64,000 nt of DNA from Sphingomonas sp. Leaf33. Lineage in GTDB: Bacteria > Pseudomonadota > Alphaproteobacteria > Sphingomonadales > Sphingomonadaceae. The DNA lies in contig NZ_LMLB01000001.1 of NCBI RefSeq assembly GCF_001421785.1, forward strand, positions 2,091,541 through 2,155,540. Reading direction: 5' to 3'. Numbering within the stretch: position 1 is the stretch's first letter; the number at the start of each line of letters is the position of its first letter. Below the pieces are notes generated by a model, which was given only the letters and a program-made list of their open reading frames with translations, was not told the DNA's origin and made no database searches. Made by a program: the position numbers and the translations under genes. Of the stretch, positions 36,544-45,030 are shown one piece after another.

Positions 36544-36774
36544 CTATCCGTCGCCCGTCAGATCGTCGTCGGACGTTACATAGTCCAGGATATCGCCGGG
36601 CTTGCAGTCGAGATAGCGACAGATCGCGGCCAGCGTCCCGAACCGCACGCCCTTCACCTTGCCCGATTTGAGCAAGGACAGGTTCGATTCGGTGATGCCG
36701 ATAGCTTCGGCCAGTTCCTTCGAGCGGACCTTGCGCTGCGCCAGCACGACATCGAGGTTGACGACGACCGGCAT
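36544..36774 (-). CDS. small XRE-family HTH regulator
   Basis: 76-residue Cro/C1-type DNA-binding protein (YozG-like). The HTH covers RKVRSKELAEAIGITESNLS and LKSGKVKGVRF; the phrase AICRYLDCKPGDILDYV is a hallmark of this subgroup. It overlaps its upstream partner (DUF2975 protein) by one base (TGATG). Such small regulators are commonly paired with a DUF2975 membrane protein; a sensing or anti-repressor role of the membrane partner is inference. The palindrome at 37405-37421 is a plausible target. Confidence 0.9.
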   Translation of the reverse strand: MPVVVNLDVVLAQRKVRSKELAEAIGITESNLSLLKSGKVKGVRFGTLAAICRYLDCKPGDILDYVTSDDDLTGDG

Positions 36775-37397
36775 CAGACGATCTCGGCCAAGTCCCGCTG
36801 CGCCTTGACGCCAGCCTCCAGCGCCCAGGCCATCGTGTACGCCGCGAGCGCAAGCATCAGCGCGGTCCCGACCTCGTTCCATTCGGTCGCGAAATAATAA
36901 GTGAAGCCTTCGGGCAAGCCTGCGGAAAGGACGGTCGCGGTCAGGCTGTCGACCACCAGCTTGGCGCCCCCCCATAGGATCGCTGCGATCGACGCCCGCC
37001 GCATCCACGGCAGCGCGCGCGCCAACGGATCGCCCGACCGTCCGCCCAGACACAGCAGCGCGATCCCGATCCCCGTTACCATGAACGAGAATGGCAGGGT
37101 CTTGATCGCGCGGATAGCAGCCAAGCCGACGCGAACCTCGGGCTGCCCGATGTAGGTGGAAAAGGCCCGCGCCTTGTCCGGTGCATCGGCGAGGATCGTC
37201 CGGTCGCTTTCGTCGAGCAACGTCAAAGGCTCAGCCTTTATCCAGCACGTCATCGGCACACAGTATGTGTGCGGCGCCGGCCCGCGTAGCCACAGAGCGA
37301 GCGAGAGGACGTTCGCGACCGCGAACAGCAGGAATAAGCCGCCTGCGACCCGACACAGCCGCGCTTTGCGTAATGGCAAGTGATACCCGTTCGACAT
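36774..37397 (-). CDS. DUF2975 family membrane protein
   Basis: 207-residue inner-membrane protein with four predicted helices (about 18-35, 103-120, 133-155, 178-195). The arrangement with a downstream coupled small XRE regulator is the typical context of DUF2975. The loop between helices 1 and 2 (about 38-95) faces one side and contains two cysteines (YCVPMTCW). Function unknown. The ATG at 37397 lies 8 bp from a perfect palindrome. Divergent from the PagL-like gene. Confidence 0.8.
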   Translation of the reverse strand: MSNGYHLPLRKARLCRVAGGLFLLFAVANVLSLALWLRGPAPHTYCVPMTCWIKAEPLTLLDESDRTILADAPDKARAFSTYIGQPEVRVGLAAIRAIKTLPFSFMVTGIGIALLCLGGRSGDPLARALPWMRRASIAAILWGGAKLVVDSLTATVLSAGLPEGFTYYFATEWNEVGTALMLALAAYTMAWALEAGVKAQRDLAEIV

Positions 37398-37404
37398 GAT
37401 ATTC

Positions 37405-37421
37405 TTTCTGTTTGACAGAAA
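37405..37421. promoter_or_regulatory. candidate operator of the DUF2975-XRE pair
   Basis: Perfect inverted repeat TTTCTGT-TTG-ACAGAAA with 7-bp arms, in the 85-bp gap between divergent starts at 37397 and 37483 and 8 bp before the DUF2975 start. Size and position suit a dimeric Cro-type regulator controlling its own operon, possibly also the PagL-like gene. Inference only. Confidence 0.5.
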
Positions 37422-37482
37422 TTCATTGCCAACTTACATCAAACCCTTCGGTTGCGACAGGCACCGGGGTGGGAGAATTCCA

Positions 37483-38136
37483 GTGATCGGTGTGAAAAGC
37501 GTGGTCTGCGCCGCGATGGCGCTCGTCTCGATGCCGGCGGTCGCGCAAGTTCGCGGCGTGTCGGGGCCGGAGATCGGGGTCGGGGCGTTCGTCCACGGCG
37601 CCAACTTCCACCCGCTGGGCGAACAACTGACGTTCGATGCCCCACCGCCGGGCACCTTCTACGCCGACAGTGGGGAAAATGGGACTGTCGACGTCCAGCT
37701 GCTCTATCGCACCGCGCCGCTGCGTTTTCTGCTGAAGCCGCGGCTGGTGGCGAAGGCACAGATCAGCACCGCCGGGCGGACCAGCTTCGCCAGCGTCGGT
37801 GCGGAGTGGCGACAGCATGCGCTGAACGACCGGCTCTACGGTCAGGTCGGCATCGGCGTGACGATCCACGACGGCTATCGCTTTACGCCCGACCCGTTCC
37901 AACCCGGAATTTCCAATGCCGAAGCCTTGCGCCGCTACGACATCGAGACGACGCGAGTCGGCTTCGGATCGCGGCTGCTGTTCAACCCCAACGCCTCGAT
38001 CGGCGTGCGGCTGACCCCGCGCTGGGCGGTCGAGGCCGTGTGGGAACACCACAGCCACCGCCAGATCTTCAACGAGGTGAACCCGGGGATCGACCATCTC
38101 GGTGTCCGGGTGATCCGGACCATCGGACGTCGATGA
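37483..38136 (+). CDS. PagL-like acyloxyacyl hydrolase (lipid A 3-O-deacylase)
   Basis: 217-residue outer-membrane beta-barrel. Signal peptide (about residues 1-21, ending at PAVAQ). The C-terminal signature WEHHSHRQIFNEVNPGIDHLGVR corresponds to the PagL active site (His-x-Ser-type with a downstream Glu, then NPG...LG.R). PagL removes the 3-O-acyl chain of lipid A at the cell surface; in sphingolipid-bearing sphingomonads the true substrate may differ. GTG 37483 chosen for GGGAG seven bases upstream; a second GTG at 37492 is possible. Coupled by ATGA overlap to the next small gene. Confidence 0.78.
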   Translation: MIGVKSVVCAAMALVSMPAVAQVRGVSGPEIGVGAFVHGANFHPLGEQLTFDAPPPGTFYADSGENGTVDVQLLYRTAPLRFLLKPRLVAKAQISTAGRTSFASVGAEWRQHALNDRLYGQVGIGVTIHDGYRFTPDPFQPGISNAEALRRYDIETTRVGFGSRLLFNPNASIGVRLTPRWAVEAVWEHHSHRQIFNEVNPGIDHLGVRVIRTIGRR

Positions 38137-38420
38137 TCCTTGTCCTGGCCGCGCTCGCGCTAATTCAGACCGCCGATCCGCCGGTCGACGACGTCGTCGT
38201 GACTGCACGCAAGCTCGCGAACTTGGATATCGTGCTCAAGCGGCGACGTGGCCGGCTAGTTTGTCGATACAAACGCTCGAGCGGCGACGCCGCGCTCGAC
38301 ACCGCCGCCTGCTCCGTCTCGATCGCGTGTCACGAAAAGGCGGCGAGCGTGGCGGATTTGAAGGCCTGCATCACGTCGGGGCTGACGGCGCTGCTGGCAC
38401 CGAGGACCGATCCGACGTGA
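38133..38420 (+). CDS. small secreted protein coupled to the PagL-like gene
   Basis: 95-residue protein, not recognised. It has a signal peptide (about 1-13, LVLAALALIQTA), then VDDVVVTARKL, like the beginning of TonB-box/plug regions, a basic patch and four cysteines (at about residues 43, 58, 64 and 77) that could form disulfides. The ATG overlaps the PagL-like stop by four bases, so the products are made together and may act on the same envelope target. Ends 17 bp before the convergent dehydrogenase gene. Confidence 0.65.
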   Translation: MILVLAALALIQTADPPVDDVVVTARKLANLDIVLKRRRGRLVCRYKRSSGDAALDTAACSVSIACHEKAASVADLKACITSGLTALLAPRTDPT

Positions 38421-38436
38421 CGCACGCGATCAGGGT

Positions 38437-39489
38437 TTATCCGCGCCCGATCAGGCGACGCGCGATCGCATCGGCGACGTCGCTCGACGGCTGGCCGGTG
38501 CGGTCCGCCTCGTCCCACACCTGGGCCAACCGGTCGGGGATGCGGGCGATGCGGGCCTCGACCTCGGCACGGTCGCCCTGCCCCAGATACTCCAGCCCGA
38601 CGTTGATGATGCCGCCGGCGTTGATGACATAGTCAGGCGCATACAGGATGCCGCGGTCGGCCAGCAGCTTGCCGTGCGACGCCTGCTTCAGCTGGTTGTT
38701 GGCGCCGCCCGCGACCGCCTTGCAATCCAGCGCGGCGATCGACGTTTCGTCGAGGATCGCACCCAGTGCGTTCGGGCTGACGATGTCGCATTCGGTCGCC
38801 AGCACCGTGTCGGTCGATACGACCTCGGCGCCCAGTTCCGCGCCCAGCGCCTGCGCGCGATCGGCATTGACGTCGGCGATGGTCAGGACCGCGCCGTCCT
38901 TTGCCAGCAGCTTGGCGAGCCCGCCGCCGACGCTGCCGATGCCTTGGATCGCGACGCGTACGCCCTGCATCGAATCGACGCCCAGCGCGCGCTTCGCCGC
39001 TGCCTTGACGCCCAGATACACGCCCATCGCGGTGAACGGCCCGGGATCGCCGCCCGCGCCGCCTTCGGCGACCGGCAAGCCCGAGACGTGACGGGTGCGG
39101 GTCGCGATGACCTTCATCCGCTCCTCCGACATGCCGACGTCCTCGGCAGTGACGTACTTGCCGCCAAGCGATTCGACCGCGTCGCCGAACGCCAGCAGCT
39201 GGTCCTCGGTTATCGTCGCGCCGCGTTCCGGCGCCAGCACGACGCCCTTGCCACCGCCCAGCGGCAAATCCGCCATCGCGTTCTTGTAGCTCATGCCCCG
39301 CGACAGGCGCAGCGCGTCGGTGATCGCCTTCTCGTTATCGGCATAGTGCCAGAAGCGTACGCCGCCGGCTGCCGGCCCGAGCGCGGTCGAATGGACAGCG
39401 ATGACGGCGGTCAGCCCGCTCTTCGGTTCGCGAATCAGATGCACGCCTTCGTGCTCGTCGAAATCGGGCAGGTCCCAGACAGCGCTCAT
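38437..39489 (-). CDS. Glu/Leu/Phe/Val dehydrogenase (leucine dehydrogenase-like)
   Basis: 350-residue NAD-dependent amino-acid dehydrogenase that deaminates branched-chain or aromatic amino acids to 2-oxo acids. GPAAGGVRFW, the catalytic Lys region MSYKNAMADLPLGGGKGV (two Lys), the Asp in AEDVGMS and the Rossmann loop IQGIGSVGGGLA are all present. The length is right for leucine or phenylalanine dehydrogenase rather than glutamate dehydrogenase. Start ATG 39489. Single-gene unit next to tRNA-His. Confidence 0.9.
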   Translation of the reverse strand: MSAVWDLPDFDEHEGVHLIREPKSGLTAVIAVHSTALGPAAGGVRFWHYADNEKAITDALRLSRGMSYKNAMADLPLGGGKGVVLAPERGATITEDQLLAFGDAVESLGGKYVTAEDVGMSEERMKVIATRTRHVSGLPVAEGGAGGDPGPFTAMGVYLGVKAAAKRALGVDSMQGVRVAIQGIGSVGGGLAKLLAKDGAVLTIADVNADRAQALGAELGAEVVSTDTVLATECDIVSPNALGAILDETSIAALDCKAVAGGANNQLKQASHGKLLADRGILYAPDYVINAGGIINVGLEYLGQGDRAEVEARIARIPDRLAQVWDEADRTGQPSSDVADAIARRLIGRG

Positions 39490-39595
39490 GTGTGGCGGCT
39501 CCGCGGCAGGTTAGGAAATATCTGGCGCGCGCAATAATGTTTCCGGCCGCTCGACGCCAGCCTTTTCGGGCCCGGCGGAGATTCTGACGGGAAAT

Positions 39596-39673
39596 TGGGG
39601 CGGATGACGGGACTTGAACCCGCGACCCTCGGTACCACAAACCGATGCTCTAACCAACTGAGCTACAACCGCC
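39596..39673 (-). tRNA. tRNA-His (GTG)
   Basis: 78 nt including encoded CCA. Cloverleaf: G-1 pairs with C73 as in all tRNA-His; acceptor stem GCGGTTG with CATCCGC; D-arm GCTCAGTTGGTTAGAGC; anticodon stem TCGGT/ACCGA with loop TTGTGGT (anticodon GTG); T-arm GCGGG-TTCAAGT-CCCGT. The acceptor stem contains one T5-T68 mismatch. Confidence 0.96.
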
Positions 39674-39756
39674 GTGTGGGGTGGCGCTTAGCCGCCCTTT
39701 CGCGATCGATCAAGCGCCTCTGGCATCGTAGGCCACGCTTTGGCACAAGGCCGCGC

Positions 39757-40437
39757 ATGTCGACCGCCCCCGCCGCCTCCGTCGCCCAGCCAGCGGATGG
39801 CTCCGGCTTTCCGTCCGAACCCGTCGTCGCGCACCTGCTGGCCGACCCACGGGTCCAGCGCGTGCCGAGCCCGAAGCTCGCGATGTTCATCCGTAAGGAT
39901 TTCCTGGAGCCCGCTCTGTGCGAGCGCATCGTCGCGCAGATCGACGCCAACCGCCGCCCGTCTACCGTCTCGGACTACAACGGCGACGACGCCTTCCGCA
40001 CCAGCGAAACCTGCGACCTGCCCTATGACGACGCGGACGTGGTCGAGATCGACCGTCGCATCACCGCGCTGACCGGGCTTGATCCGCACTATGGTGAGCC
40101 GATGCAGGGCCAGCGCTATGCGGTGGGCCAAGAATTCAAGGCGCACACCGATTATTTCGAGCCGTCAGGTGTCGATTTCGCCAAATATTGCACCGTGTCG
40201 GGGCAGCGGACGTGGACCGTCATGATCTATCTGAACGATGTCGAGGCCGGCGGCGCGACGCGGTTCAAGGCGATCGACAAGATCGTCCATCCCGAGGCCG
40301 GCAAGCTGCTGGCGTGGAACAACCTGCGCGCGGACGGCCGCGTAAACCCGTCCACGCTCCACCACGGGATGAAGGTGCGAACGGGGGTGAAGTACGTCAT
40401 CACCAAGTGGTTCCGCGAACGGCCCTGGCCGCGGTGA
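39757..40437 (+). CDS. 2OG-Fe(II) oxygenase, prolyl 4-hydroxylase-like
   Basis: 226-residue cytosolic dioxygenase using 2-oxoglutarate and Fe(II). Iron ligands are the His and Asp in FKAHTDYFEP and the distal His in STLHHGMKV; the Lys in GVKYVITKWFRE binds 2-oxoglutarate. The SGQRTWTVMIYLNDVEAGGATRF core is typical of the P4Hc subfamily. The substrate protein is unknown. ATG 39757; followed by a large inverted repeat that likely terminates transcription. Confidence 0.9.
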   Translation: MSTAPAASVAQPADGSGFPSEPVVAHLLADPRVQRVPSPKLAMFIRKDFLEPALCERIVAQIDANRRPSTVSDYNGDDAFRTSETCDLPYDDADVVEIDRRITALTGLDPHYGEPMQGQRYAVGQEFKAHTDYFEPSGVDFAKYCTVSGQRTWTVMIYLNDVEAGGATRFKAIDKIVHPEAGKLLAWNNLRADGRVNPSTLHHGMKVRTGVKYVITKWFRERPWPR

Positions 40438-40444
40438 CCGCATC

Positions 40445-40573
40445 ATCCTCCCCGGTACGGGGAGGTGGCAGTTGGAGCACTGACGGAGGGGCTCTCCGCA
40501 CGCGATGGCCGTGCGGAGAGCCCCCTCCACCGCCGGCTTCGCCGGCAGTCCCCCTCCCCGTGCCGGGGAGGAT
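40445..40573. repeat. nested inverted-repeat element / terminator-like structure
   Basis: Outer arms ATCCTCCCCGG (40445-40455) and CCGGGGAGGAT (40563-40573) are a perfect 11-bp pair. Nested inside is a 14-bp perfect stem, GGGGCTCTCCGCAC (40488-40501) with GTGCGGAGAGCCCC (40511-40524), and a GCCGGC-TTC-GCCGGC hairpin (near 40532-40545). The right end runs into TTTTTT. It separates the convergent oxygenase and TonB-receptor genes and probably terminates both. Confidence 0.8.
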
Positions 40574-40576
40574 TTT

Positions 40577-43255
40577 TTACAGCTTCGCGCTCAGTCCCAG
40601 CGAGAAGACGCGGCCCAGGCGGTAGCGATTGACGTCCACCTTCAGGTCGTTGCCGAAGTCCTGGAACTCACGGTAGCCGGTGCCGGTCAGGTTGCGCGCC
40701 TCTGCCTTGGCCTCGAATTCGACGCCGCGGATGGTGAAGCCCTGGCGCGCGACCAGATCGAGGCGGAAGCCGGGGCGTTCGATCAGGTCGGGCAGGCGCG
40801 TACCGCCGCCCGCTGCCACCGGACCACGGTTCGTGACGCGGTCGCTGGCGTAGTTCAGCAGCACGGTGAACTGCGACAGCGACGCCGAATCCTCGATGCC
40901 GAGCTGGACATTCACCAGATGATCCGACTGGCCGACCATCGGCGCGCCGTCGCGGAAGATCAGGTTCGACGGTACGAACACCGCCGCGCCGTTGGTCGGC
41001 TGGAGCGGACTTGCGACCTGCTCGTTCCCCGCCGACACGCGGGAATGCGTGTAGGTGTAGTTCGCGATCACCAGCAGGCGGCGCGTTGAGAAGAAGTCGG
41101 TGTCGAAGATCGGCATCAGGTCGAACTTCTTCGCGACCTCGACCTCCGCACCGTACAGCTTGGCCGACGGCGCGTTGGCAAAGCCGGTCTGGAGGTTGTC
41201 GGTGCCGGCCGGGAAGAACGCGACCGCCTCGATCGGATTGTCGATCTTCTTGAAGAAGCCCGCGAGCGTGAAGCGCTGGTCGCGGCCGAAGAACCATTCG
41301 TAGCGTGCTTCGGCATTCCACAGCTGCGAATCGACCAGCAGCGGGTTGCCGAAGAACTGGCGATCGCTTTCGAAATCCTGATAGATCTGCGGCGCCAGCT
41401 CGCGGAACTGAGGCCGCGCGATCGTCTTCGATCCGTGCGCGCGCACCTGCATGTCGCTGGCGAAATTCCAGGTGAGCGTCGCGGCGGGCAGCCAGTAGTC
41501 GTTGACCAGCAGCGTGTTGCGCGTGCCGTTGACTGTCGTCACCCGCTCGTCCGCCTTTTCGTAGCGGACACCCACGTTCGCGCGCAGGCCGTCGATCACC
41601 TCGGCCTCCACCTGGCCATAGCCGGCGTGGACGGTCAGTTCGGCGTCATAGGCGGCCGCCCCCAGCGCAGTCGAGGTGTTCTGGAGCACGATGCCGAACC
41701 GCTGGATCGACGAATCGCTCAGTAGGAAATCGGGGCGCTGCTGCGCCGCGACCGGATTGAGCGCAACCCCGCCCGGCAGCTGGTAGCGGAACGTGTAGCG
41801 CGTCGAGTCGCGGTCGGTGTCGGCATAGTAATAGCCGCCCGACACCGTCACCGGCCGCCCGACCGGCAGGCGGTACGACAGATCGGCCTGCCCCGACCAC
41901 AGCGTTTCGTTCAATTCCGAGAAGTTGACGCTGGCGTTCTGCAGGCCCGACAGATTGTTCACATAGTCGCGTGCGGCAGAGTTGTACTGGTAGGTGAAGG
42001 CGCGCTCGTACGGCGAATTGCGCTGCGTCTCGGCATAGCTGCCGCGCAGATCGAGGCTCACGTCGCTGACCTTGAATTCGCCGACCAGCTGGGTGTCGAT
42101 CAACTGGCGTTCGAACCAGTTGGTGTTCTGTTCGATGAACGGCTGGATGCCGTTCGCCAGCACGCCGATGTTGCTGGTGCTGCCCTTCGCCAGCCGCCCC
42201 TGCTTCAACGTGTCGTGGATGTAGAGGTTGGTCCAGCGGATCTTCTGGTCGCCGAATTCGGCGCCGAAGCCCAGCAGGCCGTTCACGATCGTGCGGTTGT
42301 CGGTCAGGATCGTGCGGAAATCGCGGACCAGCGCGCCCGATGCCGCATCGGTCACCTGCTGCACCGCATCGCGCGTGCGCCAGCCGTTGTTGATGCCGGC
42401 CGCACCGATCAGGCCGAGGCGCACGCCGCCGACGTCGACCGAACCGCCGAAGCTCGTCTCGCCTGACAGGTTTGCGGGCAGTTGCGCGTTCTGGAGCAGC
42501 AACGTGGTCGGTGCGTTCGACAGGGTTATCAGGTCCGCGGCACTCGTCACCGATGCGCCGGTGGCCCCCGCCCGCTTGATGAAGCCGGGCACGGTGCGCT
42601 CGCCCGAATCATAGCCGGTCCAGTCGTAGCGACCACCGTCGTACACGACGCCCAGTTCGCTGGTCGTGACCGTATCGGCGCTGACCGATCCCCCGATCTG
42701 GAGGAAGCGCTTCTCCGGCACCGCCCGCGTCGTCAGGTTGATGACCCCGCCGCCGAATTCGCCGGGGTAGTTCGCCGAATAGCTCTTCTGGACCAGGCTG
42801 GAGGCGATGACGTTGGTCGGAAAGATGTCGAGCGGCACCACGCGGCGCAACGGCTCGGGGCTCGGCAGCGGCGATCCGTTGAGCAGCGAGCTCGAATAGC
42901 GATCGCCCAGACCCCGGACATAGACGAAGCCGTTGCCGACCACCGACAGGCCGGTCACGCGCTGGAGCGCGCCGGCGATGTCGCCTTCACCCGTCCGCGC
43001 GATATCCTCGGCCGACAGCACGGACACGACCTGCGGCGTCGCGCGCACGGTGTCGGGAATGTGCCGGCCGACGACGACGATGTCCTCCATCGCCTCCGCA
43101 CCGGGCGTCGAGGTCTCGACGGTCTCCTGCGCGGGCTGGTCGTCCTGCGCGGCAGGCGGAGTCGCGGCCGGCGGTGCGGCCGGAGTCGTCGTCTGCGCCA
43201 GAGCGGCGGGCGCCACCAGCGCGGAGCTCGCGAGGCAGAGGGCGATGATCTTCAT
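40577..43255 (-). CDS. TonB-dependent outer-membrane receptor (partner of the beta-helix lipoprotein)
   Basis: 892-residue outer-membrane receptor. Signal peptide 1-20 (ending ALAQ), an Ala/Pro/Gln-rich linker, a TonB-box-like EDIVVVGRHI at about 57-66, the plug (IPDTVRATPQVVSVL to GGGVINLTTR, about 68-180) and a 22-strand barrel ending in aromatic YRLGRVFSLGLSAKL. The plug contains VRGLGDRYSSSLLNGSPLPS, characteristic of a receptor group that is not a siderophore class. It lies 73 bp downstream of the beta-helix lipoprotein gene on the same strand, presumably one operon. The ATG at 43255 starts the signal peptide. Substrate unknown; the upstream repeat array suggests regulated nutrient uptake. 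Confidence 0.9.
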   Translation of the reverse strand: MKIIALCLASSALVAPAALAQTTTPAAPPAATPPAAQDDQPAQETVETSTPGAEAMEDIVVVGRHIPDTVRATPQVVSVLSAEDIARTGEGDIAGALQRVTGLSVVGNGFVYVRGLGDRYSSSLLNGSPLPSPEPLRRVVPLDIFPTNVIASSLVQKSYSANYPGEFGGGVINLTTRAVPEKRFLQIGGSVSADTVTTSELGVVYDGGRYDWTGYDSGERTVPGFIKRAGATGASVTSAADLITLSNAPTTLLLQNAQLPANLSGETSFGGSVDVGGVRLGLIGAAGINNGWRTRDAVQQVTDAASGALVRDFRTILTDNRTIVNGLLGFGAEFGDQKIRWTNLYIHDTLKQGRLAKGSTSNIGVLANGIQPFIEQNTNWFERQLIDTQLVGEFKVSDVSLDLRGSYAETQRNSPYERAFTYQYNSAARDYVNNLSGLQNASVNFSELNETLWSGQADLSYRLPVGRPVTVSGGYYYADTDRDSTRYTFRYQLPGGVALNPVAAQQRPDFLLSDSSIQRFGIVLQNTSTALGAAAYDAELTVHAGYGQVEAEVIDGLRANVGVRYEKADERVTTVNGTRNTLLVNDYWLPAATLTWNFASDMQVRAHGSKTIARPQFRELAPQIYQDFESDRQFFGNPLLVDSQLWNAEARYEWFFGRDQRFTLAGFFKKIDNPIEAVAFFPAGTDNLQTGFANAPSAKLYGAEVEVAKKFDLMPIFDTDFFSTRRLLVIANYTYTHSRVSAGNEQVASPLQPTNGAAVFVPSNLIFRDGAPMVGQSDHLVNVQLGIEDSASLSQFTVLLNYASDRVTNRGPVAAGGGTRLPDLIERPGFRLDLVARQGFTIRGVEFEAKAEARNLTGTGYREFQDFGNDLKVDVNRYRLGRVFSLGLSAKL

Positions 43256-43328
43256 GGATGTCAGCTTTCGGCAAAGGTCGCGGAGGATGCGGCCCGGGGG
43301 CGCCGCACGGACGCCCCCGGAAGCGTCA

Positions 43329-44921
43329 TCAGCTCGGCAGGCCGGTGCAGGCGCTGCTGCTGGTGCCGAAGTTCGCGCGATTGGAATTGCAGGTCCAGCC
43401 GCGGAACCACGTGTCGTTCGCACCCGAAACAGCGCCGATGTAGCTGGTCTGGACCAGGAACGAGCCGCCCGACGGATTGAGCGTCGCGGCGTTGAACGCC
43501 GGGCGCGCGAGCGTCGTGGCGGTCGGGTAGATGCCGTTCTCCAGTGCCGTCGCCGCGGTGCCGGTCGTGAAATTGCTGCTGCCGGCCGCGACCAGCGCAT
43601 CCTGCTCCGCGGTCGTGACCGTGATGCCGTTGACCGTCGTCGTCGTCGACAGGCTGCCGGTGCAGGCGAAGAAGATCGAGTTGAACACCGGGGGCCCGCG
43701 GTCCTGCAGCGTCGTGCTGGCGGCGCGGACCGTCGACTTGTCGGTCGACGAGGTTTCACCGGCGACGATGTTCAGACACGGCGTGTTCGACACGACGATG
43801 CCGTTCACCATCGTGACATCGGCACCGCCACGGATGCGCATCGCCGCGTTGGTCGCGGTCGAGGTGTCGATGAAGGTGAAATTCGCCAAGCGGTAATCCT
43901 GACGCGGCAGCGCGTCTTCGTTGCCGTTCGAATCGATCTCGGTCGAATAGTTATCGGTCTGGGTGTTGTTCGGCTTCTGCGCGGCGATCACGAACTGGAC
44001 CAGGCCCTGCCAGCCCACATCGGTATCCAGGCCGTCGTCGTCGGCGCCGGTCAGCACCAGATAGCGCATGTTCACGCGGCCGCCGAACACTTCGATGCCG
44101 TCGTCCGACGAATTGTGGACCTGGACGTGATCGATCGTCGTGCCCGAACCGACGCCGCCCAGCGTCAGGCCCTGCAGCTCGTTGTTCGGGCTGATGATCG
44201 TGCCCGAATAGCGGATCTGGACATAGCGGAACGTGCCGCTGGTGTCGTTGGCCGTCGCGCCGCCGTACAGAGCGTTGCCGGTGCCCTCCACGACGTTTTC
44301 GCAATTCACGCTGCCGCCCGCGACGGTCGCGTTGCAGTTCGAGATGGGCGCACGGCCGGCCAGGATGACGCCGCCCCACAGCCCTTGCGATTCATCGGTC
44401 ACGCCGCCGGTCAGGTTCTGCTGCGCGGTGAAGACGATCGGCTGGGTCTCGGTGCCTTCCGCGTTGATGCGGCTGCCGCGGTTGACGATCAGGAAGTCGT
44501 TGTCCGAATTCGTCGTGTTGGCAAAGATCAGCACGCCAGCGGCGATGTTCAGCAGGCCAATCTGCGTGCCGGTGCCGGCGCCGCCTGCGTCCACGCCCAC
44601 GTCGACACGGCCGTTGATCTCGTAGGCGACGCCCGCGACCTTTGCCAGGCTCAGCGTGCCGGTGATCAGGCTCGGCAGGCGGCAGGCGCGATAGGTACCG
44701 ACGACGCCGCCGTCATTGAAGCCCGACGGGCACGATGCAGCCGGCGTGCCGGCGGTCGGGGTGGGCGTCGACGAACTGGGCGACGGCGAAGGCGTCGGCG
44801 CCGGGATCACGATCGTGCCTTCGCCCGGCGACGCGACGCTGGAGGCGCCATCGCAGCCGGCGAGCGCGAGGGCGGCGGTGGAGCCAAGGAACATGAGCCC
44901 GAGGCGGTTGAACTTGCGCAT
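43329..44921 (-). CDS. surface/periplasmic beta-helix lipoprotein, first gene of a TonB-receptor operon
   Basis: 530-residue lipoprotein. Signal peptide with lipobox ALAGC (Cys about 22), a Pro/Ser/Thr linker (about 38-62) and a long right-handed parallel beta-helix-like domain (about 85-400) rich in Asn/Gly/Asp turns: GLWGGVILAGRAP, VQVHNSSDDGIEVFGG and GADDDGLDTD. Two or more cysteine pairs are present late in the protein. GGGAGA precedes the ATG at 44921. With the TonB receptor downstream it resembles receptor-plus-surface-lipoprotein pairs, in which the lipoprotein binds the ligand. That role is inferred. The promoter region contains six 11-bp repeat units. Confidence 0.82.
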   Translation of the reverse strand: MRKFNRLGLMFLGSTAALALAGCDGASSVASPGEGTIVIPAPTPSPSPSSSTPTPTAGTPAASCPSGFNDGGVVGTYRACRLPSLITGTLSLAKVAGVAYEINGRVDVGVDAGGAGTGTQIGLLNIAAGVLIFANTTNSDNDFLIVNRGSRINAEGTETQPIVFTAQQNLTGGVTDESQGLWGGVILAGRAPISNCNATVAGGSVNCENVVEGTGNALYGGATANDTSGTFRYVQIRYSGTIISPNNELQGLTLGGVGSGTTIDHVQVHNSSDDGIEVFGGRVNMRYLVLTGADDDGLDTDVGWQGLVQFVIAAQKPNNTQTDNYSTEIDSNGNEDALPRQDYRLANFTFIDTSTATNAAMRIRGGADVTMVNGIVVSNTPCLNIVAGETSSTDKSTVRAASTTLQDRGPPVFNSIFFACTGSLSTTTTVNGITVTTAEQDALVAAGSSNFTTGTAATALENGIYPTATTLARPAFNAATLNPSGGSFLVQTSYIGAVSGANDTWFRGWTCNSNRANFGTSSSACTGLPS

Positions 44922-45030
44922 GACGTCTCCCGTGTCGTGGTTCGCGTGAAGTGCGACAATCCGGGGAAGCGGATGCCCCCCGCGGCCGACTCAGGTCCCC
45001 CCTGCGGCCGTCGAGAGGCGCGCTAGGGTG

